Below are positions 8,858 to 16,436 of a stretch of 46,393 bases of DNA, one piece after another (positions within the stretch are counted from its first letter, which is position 1; each line of letters begins with the position of its first letter). The notes below the pieces were generated by a model. It was not told where the DNA came from. It saw nothing but the letters and a program-made list of their open reading frames with translations, and ran no database searches. Source of the stretch: Deltaproteobacteria bacterium (GTDB taxonomy: Bacteria; Desulfobacterota_D; UBA1144; Nemesobacterales; CSP1-2); NCBI GenBank assembly GCA_016187835.1, contig JACPIY010000026.1, positions 1-46,393 on the forward strand. The letters are read 5' to 3'. Position numbers and translations under genes: made by a program.

Positions 8858-9547
8858 TTACGGCAAGTATTTCAGAGGATCTACGGGCCTCTCATTACTT
8901 CTTATCTCAAAATGGAGATGAGCTCCCGTTGCGTTTCCGGTTGATCCCACCTCTCCGATGATGTCTCCTGTTTTTACACATTCCCCCGGCCTCACACTGT
9001 TTTTGTGGTTGTGTGCGTAGAGGGTTCTCATCCCATCCCCGTGTTGGACAACTACAGTTTTTCCATAGCTCGAGTATCCATCAAGGCTTTTTCCACTTAC
9101 AATAACCAGTCCGTCTGCTGCGGCTCTGATTGGAGTACCTTTACGGGCGAGTATATCTATACCTGAATGGAAACGTCTCCATCCTCTTCTCCCAAATCTG
9201 GAAGAAATTGTGCCCTTAGCGGGCCATATTAATCCTGAGGCGTAACGTCCGGGAATAGTTATCCTTTGACCGACTGAAACCTCCGATGGGTCTTCAATGC
9301 TGTTTATCCTTGCAATCTCTTCGAGACTGACGCCATAGGTTTGTGATATTCGATAAAGCGTCTCTCCTTTTTCCACTATATGAAAGGTTTCCTTTGTTGG
9401 AAATGAATGGTTATTCCCGATGCACTTCTCTAAGCTCTTATAAATAATAGCCGGTGGGAGAGTAGTGGGTTGCTTTGTGCATGCTTCATTAAGTCCGAGA
9501 GCGAGCGAGACTAAAAGCCAAATCCACTGCCTCTTTGGGAGTTGCAA
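8858..9547 (-). CDS. LysM and M23 peptidase (NlpD-like) lipoprotein
   Basis: This 229-aa envelope protein has a signal peptide and probable lipobox (LGLNEAC). One LysM peptidoglycan-binding domain follows (FHIVEKGETLYRISQTYG through GQRITIPG, about residues 55-98), then a C-terminal M23 domain. The M23 metal ligands are apparent in HSGIDI and HLHFEI, so it may be an active endopeptidase and not only an amidase activator. The signal peptide coding region overlaps the 3' end of the upstream SLOG gene by 59 nt. Location near surE matches the common surE-nlpD neighbourhood; pcm and rpoS, frequent partners, are not seen here. Confidence 0.88.
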   Translation of the reverse strand: MQLPKRQWIWLLVSLALGLNEACTKQPTTLPPAIIYKSLEKCIGNNHSFPTKETFHIVEKGETLYRISQTYGVSLEEIARINSIEDPSEVSVGQRITIPGRYASGLIWPAKGTISSRFGRRGWRRFHSGIDILARKGTPIRAAADGLVIVSGKSLDGYSSYGKTVVVQHGDGMRTLYAHNHKNSVRPGECVKTGDIIGEVGSTGNATGAHLHFEIRSNERPVDPLKYLP

Positions 9548-9950
9548 CTTTTTTAATTTCAGGTGACACCTCCCAGGTGTTTATTCCAATAACAGGAATT
9601 TCCAGTATTAATGCAAACGCTATTTCTGAGAGCGTTCCGTATTTTCCCCCTATTGCAATTATAGCATCGCTGGAGCGAACGACTATAATGTTTCTCGCAT
9701 GACTCATCCCGGTAACGATTGGGATGTCGACAAAAGGATTGGCATCGGATTTACTGAAACCAGGGATTATTCCTATTGTGAGACCACCTTCTGATTTTGC
9801 TCCCCGACAGGCAGCTTCCATTACTCCACCAAGACCACCGCAGAGAAGGACGCCATTTCTTCGCGCTATTTCTCTTCCCACCTCTTCTGCTGTTTTGTAC
9901 TCTGTATCAGAGGCCTGATTTGGACCTATAACGCCGATTACAGTTTTCAT
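9489..9950 (-). CDS. SLOG-superfamily nucleotide-binding protein (TIGR00725-like)
   Basis: This 153-aa Rossmann-like protein belongs to the LOG/DprA-related superfamily. The motifs GGLGGVMEAACRGAKSEGG and GGKYGTLSEIAFAL form the nucleotide-phosphate binding site. Lysine-decarboxylase-type annotations of relatives are misnomers; close LOG homologues hydrolyse cytokinin-type nucleotides, but this short subfamily has no established substrate. The PGGxGTxxE of true LOGs appears here as GGKYGTLSE. Its last 59 nt also encode the signal peptide of the LysM/M23 lipoprotein, which suggests coupled expression. Confidence 0.8.
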   Translation of the reverse strand: MKTVIGVIGPNQASDTEYKTAEEVGREIARRNGVLLCGGLGGVMEAACRGAKSEGGLTIGIIPGFSKSDANPFVDIPIVTGMSHARNIIVVRSSDAIIAIGGKYGTLSEIAFALILEIPVIGINTWEVSPEIKKVATPKEAVDLAFSLARSRT

Positions 9951-10132
9951 AATTTGTTTTCTCTAATAGTTTTTTAAAACAGATAGGATTGGGTTCTTCG
10001 ACACTATTGTGAATTTTACTTCATCCAGTAGTTAACCACAACAAACCCGAGAACGAGGAGCACTGAGGAATCCGATCTGATTTCCGCCCAGCGAATGGCC
10101 TACTTGTAAAGTTTTCTAAGCAGCTTTTATAT

Positions 10133-10876
10133 TTAATCCAGCTTTAAATTCTCAAGGAAGTTGTAATCTGTAAGGTCAAGTTTTATGGGTGTTACGGATA
10201 CGTATCCCTGCCTGACGGCAACTATATCCGAATTTTCAATGTCCAGAGATCCGAGTTCGTTTCCGCCTATCCAGTAGTATTTTCTCCCTCTTGGGTCGGT
10301 ATTTTCTACTATGGGCTCTCCATATATACGCTTTCCCTGCCTGGTTACTTTAACCCCCTTAACTTTATCTTTTGGAAGATTCGGGATATTTATGTTAAAT
10401 AGAGTGCCTTCGGGAAGCCCCCTTCTTAGAACGTATTTCACGATCATAAGGGCATAATGGGAAGCCGTTTCAAAGAAAAAGTCGCTTTTAGTCGTCAGTG
10501 AAACCGCAATTGATGGTATTCCAAGGAGCGTTCCTTCCATAGCCGCACTTACTGTTCCCGAATACGTAATATCGTCTCCCAGATTTTCGCCCTTATTTAT
10601 CCCGGATACTATTAGATCGGGCTTTCTGTCTTTTAAAAGTCCATTTATTGCGAGGTTTATACAGTCTGTGGGCGTGCCGTCAACACTGTAAATGTTTTCG
10701 GCTATGTCTTCTATGCGAAGAGGGCGATAAAGACTTAGGGAATGACTTACTGCGCTCTGGTCTCGATCTGGAGCAACTATAATAATCTCGCCCAGCATCC
10801 TTAAAGCTTCGCTGAGTGCGTTAAGTCCTGCTGAGTTTATTCCATCGTCATTTGATATGAGGATTCTTATTGGCAT
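10133..10876 (-). CDS. surE: 5'/3'-nucleotidase SurE (survival protein E)
   Basis: This metal-dependent nucleoside-5'-monophosphatase is linked to stationary-phase survival. The N-terminal ILISNDDGINSAGL contains the metal-binding NDDG, and VSGINKGENLGDDITYSGTVSAAMEG carries the remaining metal-site residues. The ATG at 10876 places the core directly at the N-terminus (247 aa). The track's GTG at 10894 would add six residues; neither has a clear Shine-Dalgarno. It lies downstream of tRNA-Pro and upstream of the SLOG and LysM/M23 genes on the same strand. Confidence 0.94.
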   Translation of the reverse strand: MPIRILISNDDGINSAGLNALSEALRMLGEIIIVAPDRDQSAVSHSLSLYRPLRIEDIAENIYSVDGTPTDCINLAINGLLKDRKPDLIVSGINKGENLGDDITYSGTVSAAMEGTLLGIPSIAVSLTTKSDFFFETASHYALMIVKYVLRRGLPEGTLFNINIPNLPKDKVKGVKVTRQGKRIYGEPIVENTDPRGRKYYWIGGNELGSLDIENSDIVAVRQGYVSVTPIKLDLTDYNFLENLKLD

Positions 10877-10894
10877 ATAATTACTAACAAGCAC

Positions 10895-11010
10895 TAATTA
10901 CCAAATTCCAGATCCCAAACAAATCACAATCACCAAACATTTAGAATTTAGAAATTGAAAATTGTTTGGAATTTGCGACTTAGGATTTGGAATTTCTAGT
11001 TTCATTCCTG
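10895..11010. repeat. AT-rich AAATTCCAAA-type inverted repeat cluster
   Basis: Repeated words such as CAAATTCC, CCCAAAC, CAAATCACAA and their complements GTTTGGAATTTG, GATTTGGAATTT occur on both sides, forming a long imperfect hairpin. The same vocabulary makes up 43591-43780 before nrdR. The function is unknown; it may be a MITE-like or terminator-like element. Confidence 0.6.
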
Positions 11011-11036
11011 GCTGAATTATTACATTAATACTAAAA

Positions 11037-11112
11037 TGGTCGGGGTGACCGGACTTGAACCGGTGACCCCCGGCCCCCCATGCCGGTGCGCTACCAACTG
11101 CGCCACACCCCG
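11037..11112 (-). tRNA. tRNA-Pro (anticodon GGG)
   Basis: The minus strand reads CGGGGTGTGGCGCAGTTGGTAGCGC and folds into a complete cloverleaf. The acceptor stem is CGGGGTG/CACCCCG and the D-arm is GCGC-AGTTGGTA-GCGC. The anticodon stem is CCGGC/GCCGG with loop ATGGGGG (anticodon GGG, G37), and the T-arm is ACCGG-TTCAAGT-CCGGT. Discriminator A is followed by an encoded CCA (11037-11039). The C1 start and G37 are typical for tRNA-Pro. It sits between a MerR regulator and surE. Confidence 0.96.
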
Positions 11113-11153
11113 TTTTGTTTCATAATTTAGGGGGAGGAGATAAATTAAGTCTA

Positions 11154-11501
11154 TTATTCAAGACCCGCTCTGATAGATTTTAACTCATTTAAGATTTCAT
11201 GCAACAGTTCATTTACCTTAGTGCTAACGCGCTTCTTATTCATCTCTTCCCTGAGCTTTTTCTTTGCCCCTGCTATAGTGAAGTTTTGCTCGTAAAGCAT
11301 TTGCTTGATTTTGATAATAGTATGTATGGTTTCCCTGTCATAGAGCCTTTGGGACTTCCTTCTAATTGGCGTGATTTCCTGGAATTCGCTCTCCCAGTAT
11401 CTTAACACGTAAGGTTTTATACCTGTAAACTCGCTTACTTCTCCAATTCTAAAGTATATTTTATCGGGAAGCTTGATCTCTTCTGCTCTTTCGTCGAGCA
11501 T
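11154..11501 (-). CDS. MerR-family transcriptional regulator
   Basis: This protein has an N-terminal winged-helix domain of MerR type: YFRIGEVSEFTGIKPYVLRYWESEF (helix-turn-helix) followed by RRKSQRLYDRETIHTIIKIKQML (wing and third helix). A short C-terminal helix (KKLREEMNKKRVSTKVNELLHEIL) serves for dimerisation. It has no cysteine-rich effector loop, so metal sensing is unlikely. I choose the ATG at 11501 (115 aa); the upstream start at 11561 would add a 20-residue hydrophobic extension unlike the family. In deltaproteobacteria a similar regulator commonly lies between ihfA and tRNA-Pro; ihfA is absent here. Confidence 0.85.
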   Translation of the reverse strand: MLDERAEEIKLPDKIYFRIGEVSEFTGIKPYVLRYWESEFQEITPIRRKSQRLYDRETIHTIIKIKQMLYEQNFTIAGAKKKLREEMNKKRVSTKVNELLHEILNELKSIRAGLE

Positions 11502-11702
11502 AAAATACAAATTAGAATAAATTTGAAAGAAAGTCAAGCAGTAATGACTAAAGAGTTTCAAAGATCGAACTCTCTTGAATCAAATGAAAGATTACCGTTT
11601 TCGGATAAAAAAACTCTGTATAGACCCATGCTTCTGTGGTCCTATCGGATTCGTGTTTGCCCTAGAGCGCTTTTACCCTCGGAAAATGAAAGTCCAAATC
11701 CG

Positions 11703-11798
11703 TCATTTCTCACCGGATTCAGTCTTGGGTGAGGTGCCTTGGTTGTCCAGGAAGTAATCAATTAGCCTGACATCTATGTCGTTTCTTTCTTCACTCAT
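11703..11798 (-). CDS. Short ORF translationally coupled to the PAS gene
   Basis: This 31-codon reading frame (MSEERNDIDVRLIDYFLD...) starts in an ATGA overlap with the stop of the PAS protein, with AGGACAAAGA upstream as a ribosome site. It is too short for the ORF track. No homologue is recognised and it could be chance; the ATGA coupling and acidic, foldable composition are the only support. Confidence 0.35.
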   Translation of the reverse strand: MSEERNDIDVRLIDYFLDNQGTSPKTESGEK

Positions 11799-12520
11799 AT
11801 TCTTTGTCCTGCCTTTATCTCATTTTTTCTAGTTTTCTTAAGGTTGACTCTTGAATCGCCCTCATTTTTGCCCCAATTTTTGATGTTTTCTTCCATTTCC
11901 TTTCGTTCTGTAACGTCCTGAATGGCAAGGATGAGCATATCCGTGCTATCCTCTCTACGATGAAGCGGGCGGACAGCTACTCTCATTACTTTGCGCCCTA
12001 TCGTGGGAAACTGGTGGTCAACCTCGATCTCTTGCGGCTCGCTCTTGTCGAAAAGAACCTTCTCCATAACTTCCCGTAAACTTATTATATTCCACTGATT
12101 GTCGTTTACTTCAAAGAAAACGCGGTTTTCGGTCTCCTCTGAGGATAGGCCAAAGGTCTGATAGAAAGAGCGATTTGCGGTCATGACTTTCATATCCGAG
12201 TTAAGGACGACAAAAGGTTCCCACATAATGTCGGTGACCGTGTTGGCGTAAGCTCTATAATCCTGTATCAACTGTTCATCCCACTTTCGTTCGCTGATCT
12301 CGTGTCTTAAAAACTCCCTGCATTTAGAAAGCTCAAGGGTTAGTTCCTCAACCTGTTTTTGCAGTTCGTAGTGGGCTTTTCGGAGTCTGCTCTCCACCCG
12401 CTCTCGTTCTTCCATTTGCTTTTGGAGTTTGTTCTTGGGTACCTCTAACTCTGGCATATTTGGCATTTTTCTAAAATTGGGCATGTCAGGAGTTAAAAGT
12501 TTTTTCACGAATTCTATCAT
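11795..12520 (-). CDS. Coiled-coil PAS-domain signalling protein
   Basis: This 241-aa cytosolic sensor-like protein has an N-terminal helical region (about residues 25-90, KLQKQMEERERVESRLRKAH...) likely to form a coiled coil. One PAS domain follows (about 100-215; FVVLNSDMKVMTANRSFYQTFG, then AIQDVTERKEMEENIK). The PAS sequence resembles those at the C-termini of CheB/CheR-type fusion proteins. There is no kinase, cyclase or HTH output domain, so it probably works by protein-protein contacts. A perfect sigma-54 promoter with paired upstream palindromes precedes it. A 31-codon ORF overlaps its stop. Confidence 0.85.
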   Translation of the reverse strand: MIEFVKKLLTPDMPNFRKMPNMPELEVPKNKLQKQMEERERVESRLRKAHYELQKQVEELTLELSKCREFLRHEISERKWDEQLIQDYRAYANTVTDIMWEPFVVLNSDMKVMTANRSFYQTFGLSSEETENRVFFEVNDNQWNIISLREVMEKVLFDKSEPQEIEVDHQFPTIGRKVMRVAVRPLHRREDSTDMLILAIQDVTERKEMEENIKNWGKNEGDSRVNLKKTRKNEIKAGQRI

Positions 12521-12571
12521 TGTTGCTCTCCGTAATTTTATTCTTCTTACTTCTTACGATTTTATAAAAAC

Positions 12572-12586
12572 GCAACTTGTGTGCCA
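12572..12586 (-). promoter_or_regulatory. Sigma-54 (-24/-12) promoter of the PAS gene
   Basis: The minus strand reads TGGCACacaagTTGC, matching the sigma-54 consensus TGGCAC-N5-TTGC exactly. Transcription would start near 12560, leaving a leader of about 40 nt to the PAS start at 12520. Such promoters require an AAA+ activator; an NtrC-type activator gene is found at 35070..36632 in this window. Confidence 0.88.
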
Positions 12587-12647
12587 CGATTTTTTGTAAG
12601 TGTTTGCAGGGAGTTGTAAAGTAGATTTATATATAGATGTGCTAAAT

Positions 12648-12683
12648 TTGTCACCGTGTGACAATATTTGTCAGTGCTGACAA
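12648..12683. promoter_or_regulatory. Paired palindromes, candidate activator (UAS) sites
   Basis: Two perfect 7-bp inverted repeats lie in tandem: TTGTCAC-CGT-GTGACAA (12648-12664) and TTGTCAG-TG-CTGACAA (12668-12683). Their centres are about 20 bp apart, two helical turns. They sit roughly 90-120 bp upstream of the predicted sigma-54 transcription start, the usual place for enhancer sites bound by bacterial enhancer-binding proteins. Confidence 0.7.
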
Positions 12684-12896
12684 TTTAGGCCATTGTTGTT
12701 ATTCTCAGTTCAGCCTTTTTTAAAGAAAAGGCAGGATATTTAAAACGAAGATCAAAGATTAACGATTAGTTTTTTAGAGGTAACATTAAATTGTAAAAAT
12801 CTAAATTTGACCAAACAGACAATGTGGAGCTAAGTCTCACCTAGTTTAATAATACAGGCATTAGAACAATTGGGTTAAGAAAACATGATTTTTAGC

Positions 12897-12960
12897 TGTC
12901 ATCCCGAACTTGTTTCGGGATCTCTTTTGTAAAGATGGGATGCTGAACCAAGTTCAGCAT
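12897..12960. repeat. Two-hairpin dispersed repeat
   Basis: ATCCCGAA-cttgt-TTCGGGAT (12901-12921) is followed by ATGCTGAA-ccaag-TTCAGCAT (12940-12960). These are adjacent perfect 8-bp stems with 5-nt loops, of the GTCATCCCGAACTTG repeat type. The element lies downstream of the nitrilase gene and could also act as a transcript end. Confidence 0.7.
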
Positions 12961-12984
12961 TTTTCTTCCAAGTTTTAAATTTAA

Positions 12985-13761
12985 TCAATACACATGGGGC
13001 GTTCTATCTTCGAAGCACTTCATGCTATGTCTAACGATTTTTATCCTTTCCAAATCAATCTCGGCAATTATGAATCCATCATCCTCTCCTCCCTCAGCAA
13101 GCGCCTCTCCCCATGGGTCAATGAGGAGAGAGTGTCCGGGGTATTCTTCTTCCTTATCCCAACCTGTGCGGTTGCATGCTACGACAAAGAATTGGTTTTC
13201 GATAGCTCTTGCCAATGCGAGGGTTCGCCAGTGTTTAACCCTTGCTTTAGGCCATTGGGCGGGAACTGCGAGTATTTCGGCTCCGTCTAAGGCAAGTTCT
13301 CTTGCAAGTTCGGGAAATCTCAAGTCATAGCAGATTATAACTCCGAGTTTTCCCACTTCGGTACCAACTACAACCTTTTCTCTTCCGCTTTTAAAATACG
13401 TGTCCTCACCGGCCATGGAGAAGAGATGGACTTTCCGGTATCGCGCTATCACATTTCCTGAAGCGTCGGTGACATAAGCGGTGTTAAAGTAGTTGTTTCC
13501 TTCTTTTTCAATTAGCGATCCTACAATCACCATTTCATATTTTTTAGAGAGGGGTGCAACTTCATTGAGAGCTGCTTGAGAAAAATCCCAGAGCTTCTCG
13601 GATTTCTCTTTGTCAAATTTAGCCGCCCAGAGTTCGGGTAAGACAACGAGTTTTACTTTTTCCTTGCTAAGTTTTTGTAAAGAAGAGATGACGAAGGCTA
13701 GGTTTTTCTCTAATTCTTCTTTTTTTACATCGAATTGAACGCACGCTGCTTTGAATCTCAT
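12985..13761 (-). CDS. Carbon-nitrogen hydrolase (nitrilase superfamily)
   Basis: This 258-aa cytosolic amidase-like enzyme has the complete Glu-Lys-Cys triad: E43 (LPELW), K110 (YRKVHLF) and C144 (VIICYDLRFPELAREL). The sequence pattern, including QWPKARVKHWRTLALARAIEN, is like the Nit/omega-amidase branch that hydrolyses 2-oxoglutaramate or deaminated glutathione. Exact substrate cannot be read from sequence. The gene appears monocistronic, bounded by repeats on both sides. Confidence 0.88.
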   Translation of the reverse strand: MRFKAACVQFDVKKEELEKNLAFVISSLQKLSKEKVKLVVLPELWAAKFDKEKSEKLWDFSQAALNEVAPLSKKYEMVIVGSLIEKEGNNYFNTAYVTDASGNVIARYRKVHLFSMAGEDTYFKSGREKVVVGTEVGKLGVIICYDLRFPELARELALDGAEILAVPAQWPKARVKHWRTLALARAIENQFFVVACNRTGWDKEEEYPGHSLLIDPWGEALAEGGEDDGFIIAEIDLERIKIVRHSMKCFEDRTPHVY

Positions 13762-14139
13762 GATGATAATTCTATCACAGCTGGAATTTTTTTATCTACC
13801 CTGTGTTGATCACCTCCCTACTACACAAGAGAGAAAGAAGCCATTAAGAAGAAGTGAATCCTTTTAGTTTTATCTTGTGATAGACTCCACGGAGTTGTAG
13901 GGAACGCATGTATGCGATCCCTACATTTATAAGTCAAAATGGTTCCTACAGTAGAGACGCATAGCTATGCGTCTCTACTCCTTCTCTATTCAGTTTAGGT
14001 TATTTATTGCCAATTTACATAGTTTAAATACTATAAGAATTACATTGGGAACAGCGCTGCCGGTACAGGAGGAGGTGATTCAGAGAACCGTTGTGGAGGA
14101 CTGAAGTCCTCCGCTACACGTATCTCTCCATGATTACAT
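13762..14139. repeat. Intergenic region with several GTAG...CTAC palindromes
   Basis: There is no gene. It holds GTAGGGAACGCATG...ATCCCTAC near 13898-13925 and a perfect 30-bp palindrome AGTAGAGACGCATAG plus its complement at 13950-13979. GTGGAGGACTGAAGTCCTCCGCTAC lies at 14093-14117. All share GTAG-like ends with variable palindromic centres and belong with the elements at 17480, 17988 and 45183. Confidence 0.75.
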
Positions 14140-14736
14140 CTAAAGAACTCCTCTGAACGTCTTTCTATGTATAGGGCAAGGACCATATATTCTAATTGCT
14201 TCCAGATGCTCTTTAGTCGGATAACCCTTGTGTCTCCTAAAGTTGTATTGAGGGTAAGTATCGTGATAGTTGTCCATTATAGAATCCCTGGTAACTTTAG
14301 CAATGATTGACGCCGCTGCAATCGAATAGCAAATGAAATCTCCCTTTATAATTGTTTCCTGTGGAATCAAAAGAGAGGTTCGAGTGTTTCCGTCTATAAG
14401 AAGAGAGTTGGGCTGGGGATTTAAATTCTTTACTGCAATCTCCATTGCAAGAAGCGACGCTCTCAGAATGTTTATTCTATCAATCTCTTCCGGCTCTACA
14501 ATGCCCACTCCGATTGACACCGCTACGGTTTTAATCTGCTCGAAAAGAATTTCTCTTTTTTGGTGGGATAATTTTTTTGAATCGTTTACGCCGAGAATCT
14601 CGCATTCTTTGGGCAGTATAACTGCTGCTGCAACAACCGGTCCTGCAAGCGGACCCCTTCCTGCCTCGTCAACACCGGCGGGGAGTTTGCCAATTCCCCA
14701 GATTTTTCTTTCATAAGAATAATTAGGAGGAGTCAT
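14140..14736 (-). CDS. rnhB: Ribonuclease HII
   Basis: This enzyme removes ribonucleotides and RNA from RNA-DNA hybrids. The 198-aa protein carries the hallmark AGVDEAGRGPLAGPVVAAAVILP (D23 and E24 as catalytic residues), VNDSKKLSHQKRE, LLIDGN and AAASIIAKVTRDSIM. It also has the C-terminal YPQYNFRRHKGYPTKEHLEAI block. Length and motif order are normal. It lies downstream of dapA on the same strand, separated by a repeat element. Confidence 0.95.
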   Translation of the reverse strand: MTPPNYSYERKIWGIGKLPAGVDEAGRGPLAGPVVAAAVILPKECEILGVNDSKKLSHQKREILFEQIKTVAVSIGVGIVEPEEIDRINILRASLLAMEIAVKNLNPQPNSLLIDGNTRTSLLIPQETIIKGDFICYSIAAASIIAKVTRDSIMDNYHDTYPQYNFRRHKGYPTKEHLEAIRIYGPCPIHRKTFRGVL

Positions 14737-14753
14737 TTTAAATCAAAAATTTT

Positions 14754-14901
14754 AGCCACTAATGAACACAGATTCACTCGAATAAAATGATACATGATGC
14801 ACGATTCACGATACATGATGGATCTTTTATTCTGTATCATGCTCTTAGTATCTTCCATCCTATTTATTTCCGTTCGTATTCATCTGTGTCAATTCGTGGC
14901 T
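14754..14901. repeat. AGCCAC...GTGGCT long inverted repeat
   Basis: The left end AGCCACTAATGAACACAGATTCACTCG pairs imperfectly with the right end CGTATTCATCTGTGTCAATTCGTGGCT. Internal ATACATGATG copies lie between them. The region separates dapA from rnhB. It looks like a MITE/REP-like element; a related ATGAATGGACACGAAG fragment occurs near 33110-33140. Confidence 0.7.
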
Positions 14902-14902
14902 A

Positions 14903-15778
14903 TTATATAAGTCCATATTCTTTTAAAGCAATTTTAAGTTTCTCAAAATTTCCGGGAGCCATCGGGCAAAGAGGAAGCCTGAATTCATTCCTGACTTTCC
15001 CCATAATGCTCAATGCTACTTTCACCGGTATGGGGTTAGTCTCGATGAACATCGCTTCGTTCAGCGGGTGTAATTTGTAATGTAATTCTCTTGCCTGATT
15101 AAGTTCCCCTCTTGCATAGGAGTTATAAAGTTCGGCAACGTCTCTGGGTGCAACGTTTGCGGTGACTGTTATGAACCCTTTTCCTCCTATCGTAAGAAGC
15201 GGGAAGTTAATAGCATCCTCCCCTGAAAGCACAAGAAAATCCATGCCGCAGAGATATAGTATCTTGCTTGCCAGTTGAACAGAGCCTGTGGCTTCTTTTA
15301 CGCCGATTATATTTTTACAATCCTTTGCGAGTCTAGCTATTGTTTCGGGAGTAATACTGACTCCAGTCCTTCCAGGAACGTTATACAGAATGATCGGAAT
15401 TTTTACCTGAGACGCTATTTGCTTGAAGTGAAGATAAAGCCCTTCCTGAGTGGGTTTATTGTAGTAGGGAACGATCGAAAGCGCTGCGTCGGCACCGACC
15501 TTTCCTGCAAATTTAGTAAGCCTGATGGCTTCCTCAGTGCTGTTTGAGCCAGTTCCCGGTACGACTGGGATTCTCTTTTTCACTGCTTTTACTGTTAACT
15601 CAATTACGTATTCGTGTTCCTCATGGGAAAGGGTAGGGGATTCCCCCGTCGTACCGCAGGGGACTATTCCGTGCGTGCCGTTTTCTATCTGAAACTCAAT
15701 AAGGTCTTTTAGTGCGTTTTCATCTATGCTTCCATTTTTAAAAGGCGTTACAATCGCAACGATTGAACCGTGTATCAT
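14903..15778 (-). CDS. dapA: 4-hydroxy-tetrahydrodipicolinate synthase
   Basis: This is the first committed step of lysine and meso-diaminopimelate synthesis, condensing pyruvate with aspartate semialdehyde. The 291-aa TIM-barrel aldolase has GTTGESPTLSHEEH, the catalytic Tyr in YNVPGRTGV, and the Schiff-base Lys in GVKEATGSVQLA. Aspartate semialdehyde is made by asd just upstream (16437..17459), so the order asd - PH/zinc-ribbon protein - dapA joins two consecutive pathway steps. An AGGAGG-like ribosome site precedes the ATG. Confidence 0.96.
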   Translation of the reverse strand: MIHGSIVAIVTPFKNGSIDENALKDLIEFQIENGTHGIVPCGTTGESPTLSHEEHEYVIELTVKAVKKRIPVVPGTGSNSTEEAIRLTKFAGKVGADAALSIVPYYNKPTQEGLYLHFKQIASQVKIPIILYNVPGRTGVSITPETIARLAKDCKNIIGVKEATGSVQLASKILYLCGMDFLVLSGEDAINFPLLTIGGKGFITVTANVAPRDVAELYNSYARGELNQARELHYKLHPLNEAMFIETNPIPVKVALSIMGKVRNEFRLPLCPMAPGNFEKLKIALKEYGLI

Positions 15779-15883
15779 AAAGCAATCCTCCTTAACCCGC
15801 TCTTGAAATCATTATATTGAAGGTAGGTGGGAAATCAAGAAAGACTGCGACTATTTAGGTGCTGATGAATTTGTGCTTTGCCA

Positions 15884-16435
15884 TTATAGCTTCATGCCAC
15901 ACTCGGGACAGAATTTGCTCTGTATAGCGACTTTGCTTCCGCACTCATTGCAAAGCAACACTTCCTGCGGTTGGGGAAGGTTCTCCCTTCCTCTAACCTT
16001 TTCTAAAGCCTCGTTTACTTTCTCTTCCAGATCTTCACAATACGGTCTTGCCTCTCTTAAAAACTCTATTGTATCTACCCTGCCGGGTGAATGGATTGTT
16101 AGACTGGATTCTAAATTCTCCACCACATAATCTGTCTCACTAATTGTATTGAGTGGAATATCTCTAAACCTTTTAAATGAGGATGAGTTTTTTGCAATGA
16201 TTATTCTCTGGTTGGTGAGTATAAACCAGGAATTAAAGAATGTATTGCTGTCTACCCATCTCGGTGCCTTGTATATTGCTCTGAAATTTCTGACTGTGAA
16301 CAGCACCTCTTCGCCTTGCTTTAAAGATTTTGATAAACCGTTTTTTACTCCTCTAGGTAATTCGGTGAAATTTTGCCCTTTTTGAATATTTATATAGTTT
16401 TTTATGCTATCAAGAATTTGGGTTAGTACTGGCAT
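15884..16435 (-). CDS. PH-like domain protein with C-terminal zinc ribbon
   Basis: This 183-aa protein of unknown role is probably cytosolic. The middle part (GEEVLFTVRNFRAIYKAP... WFILTNQRIIIAKN... FRDIPLNTISETDYV, about residues 40-115) has the strand pattern of bacterial PH-like (bPH) domains. The tail is a zinc ribbon with CNEC and CPEC pairs (about residues 160-180). It begins one base after asd ends and precedes dapA, so it is co-transcribed with lysine-pathway genes, though nothing in it suggests a catalytic role there. Confidence 0.75.
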   Translation of the reverse strand: MPVLTQILDSIKNYINIQKGQNFTELPRGVKNGLSKSLKQGEEVLFTVRNFRAIYKAPRWVDSNTFFNSWFILTNQRIIIAKNSSSFKRFRDIPLNTISETDYVVENLESSLTIHSPGRVDTIEFLREARPYCEDLEEKVNEALEKVRGRENLPQPQEVLLCNECGSKVAIQSKFCPECGMKL

Positions 16436-16436
16436 T

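Noticed and set aside
10895-11010. CRISPR-like array in the AT-rich repeats
   Set aside because: Units are irregular, inverted and without uniform spacers; no cas genes are present. No CRISPR array is seen in the window.
11523-11757. Plus-strand ORFs 11523..11732 and 11575..11757
   Set aside because: They have no domains and lie opposite the MerR leader; protein composition is unconvincing.
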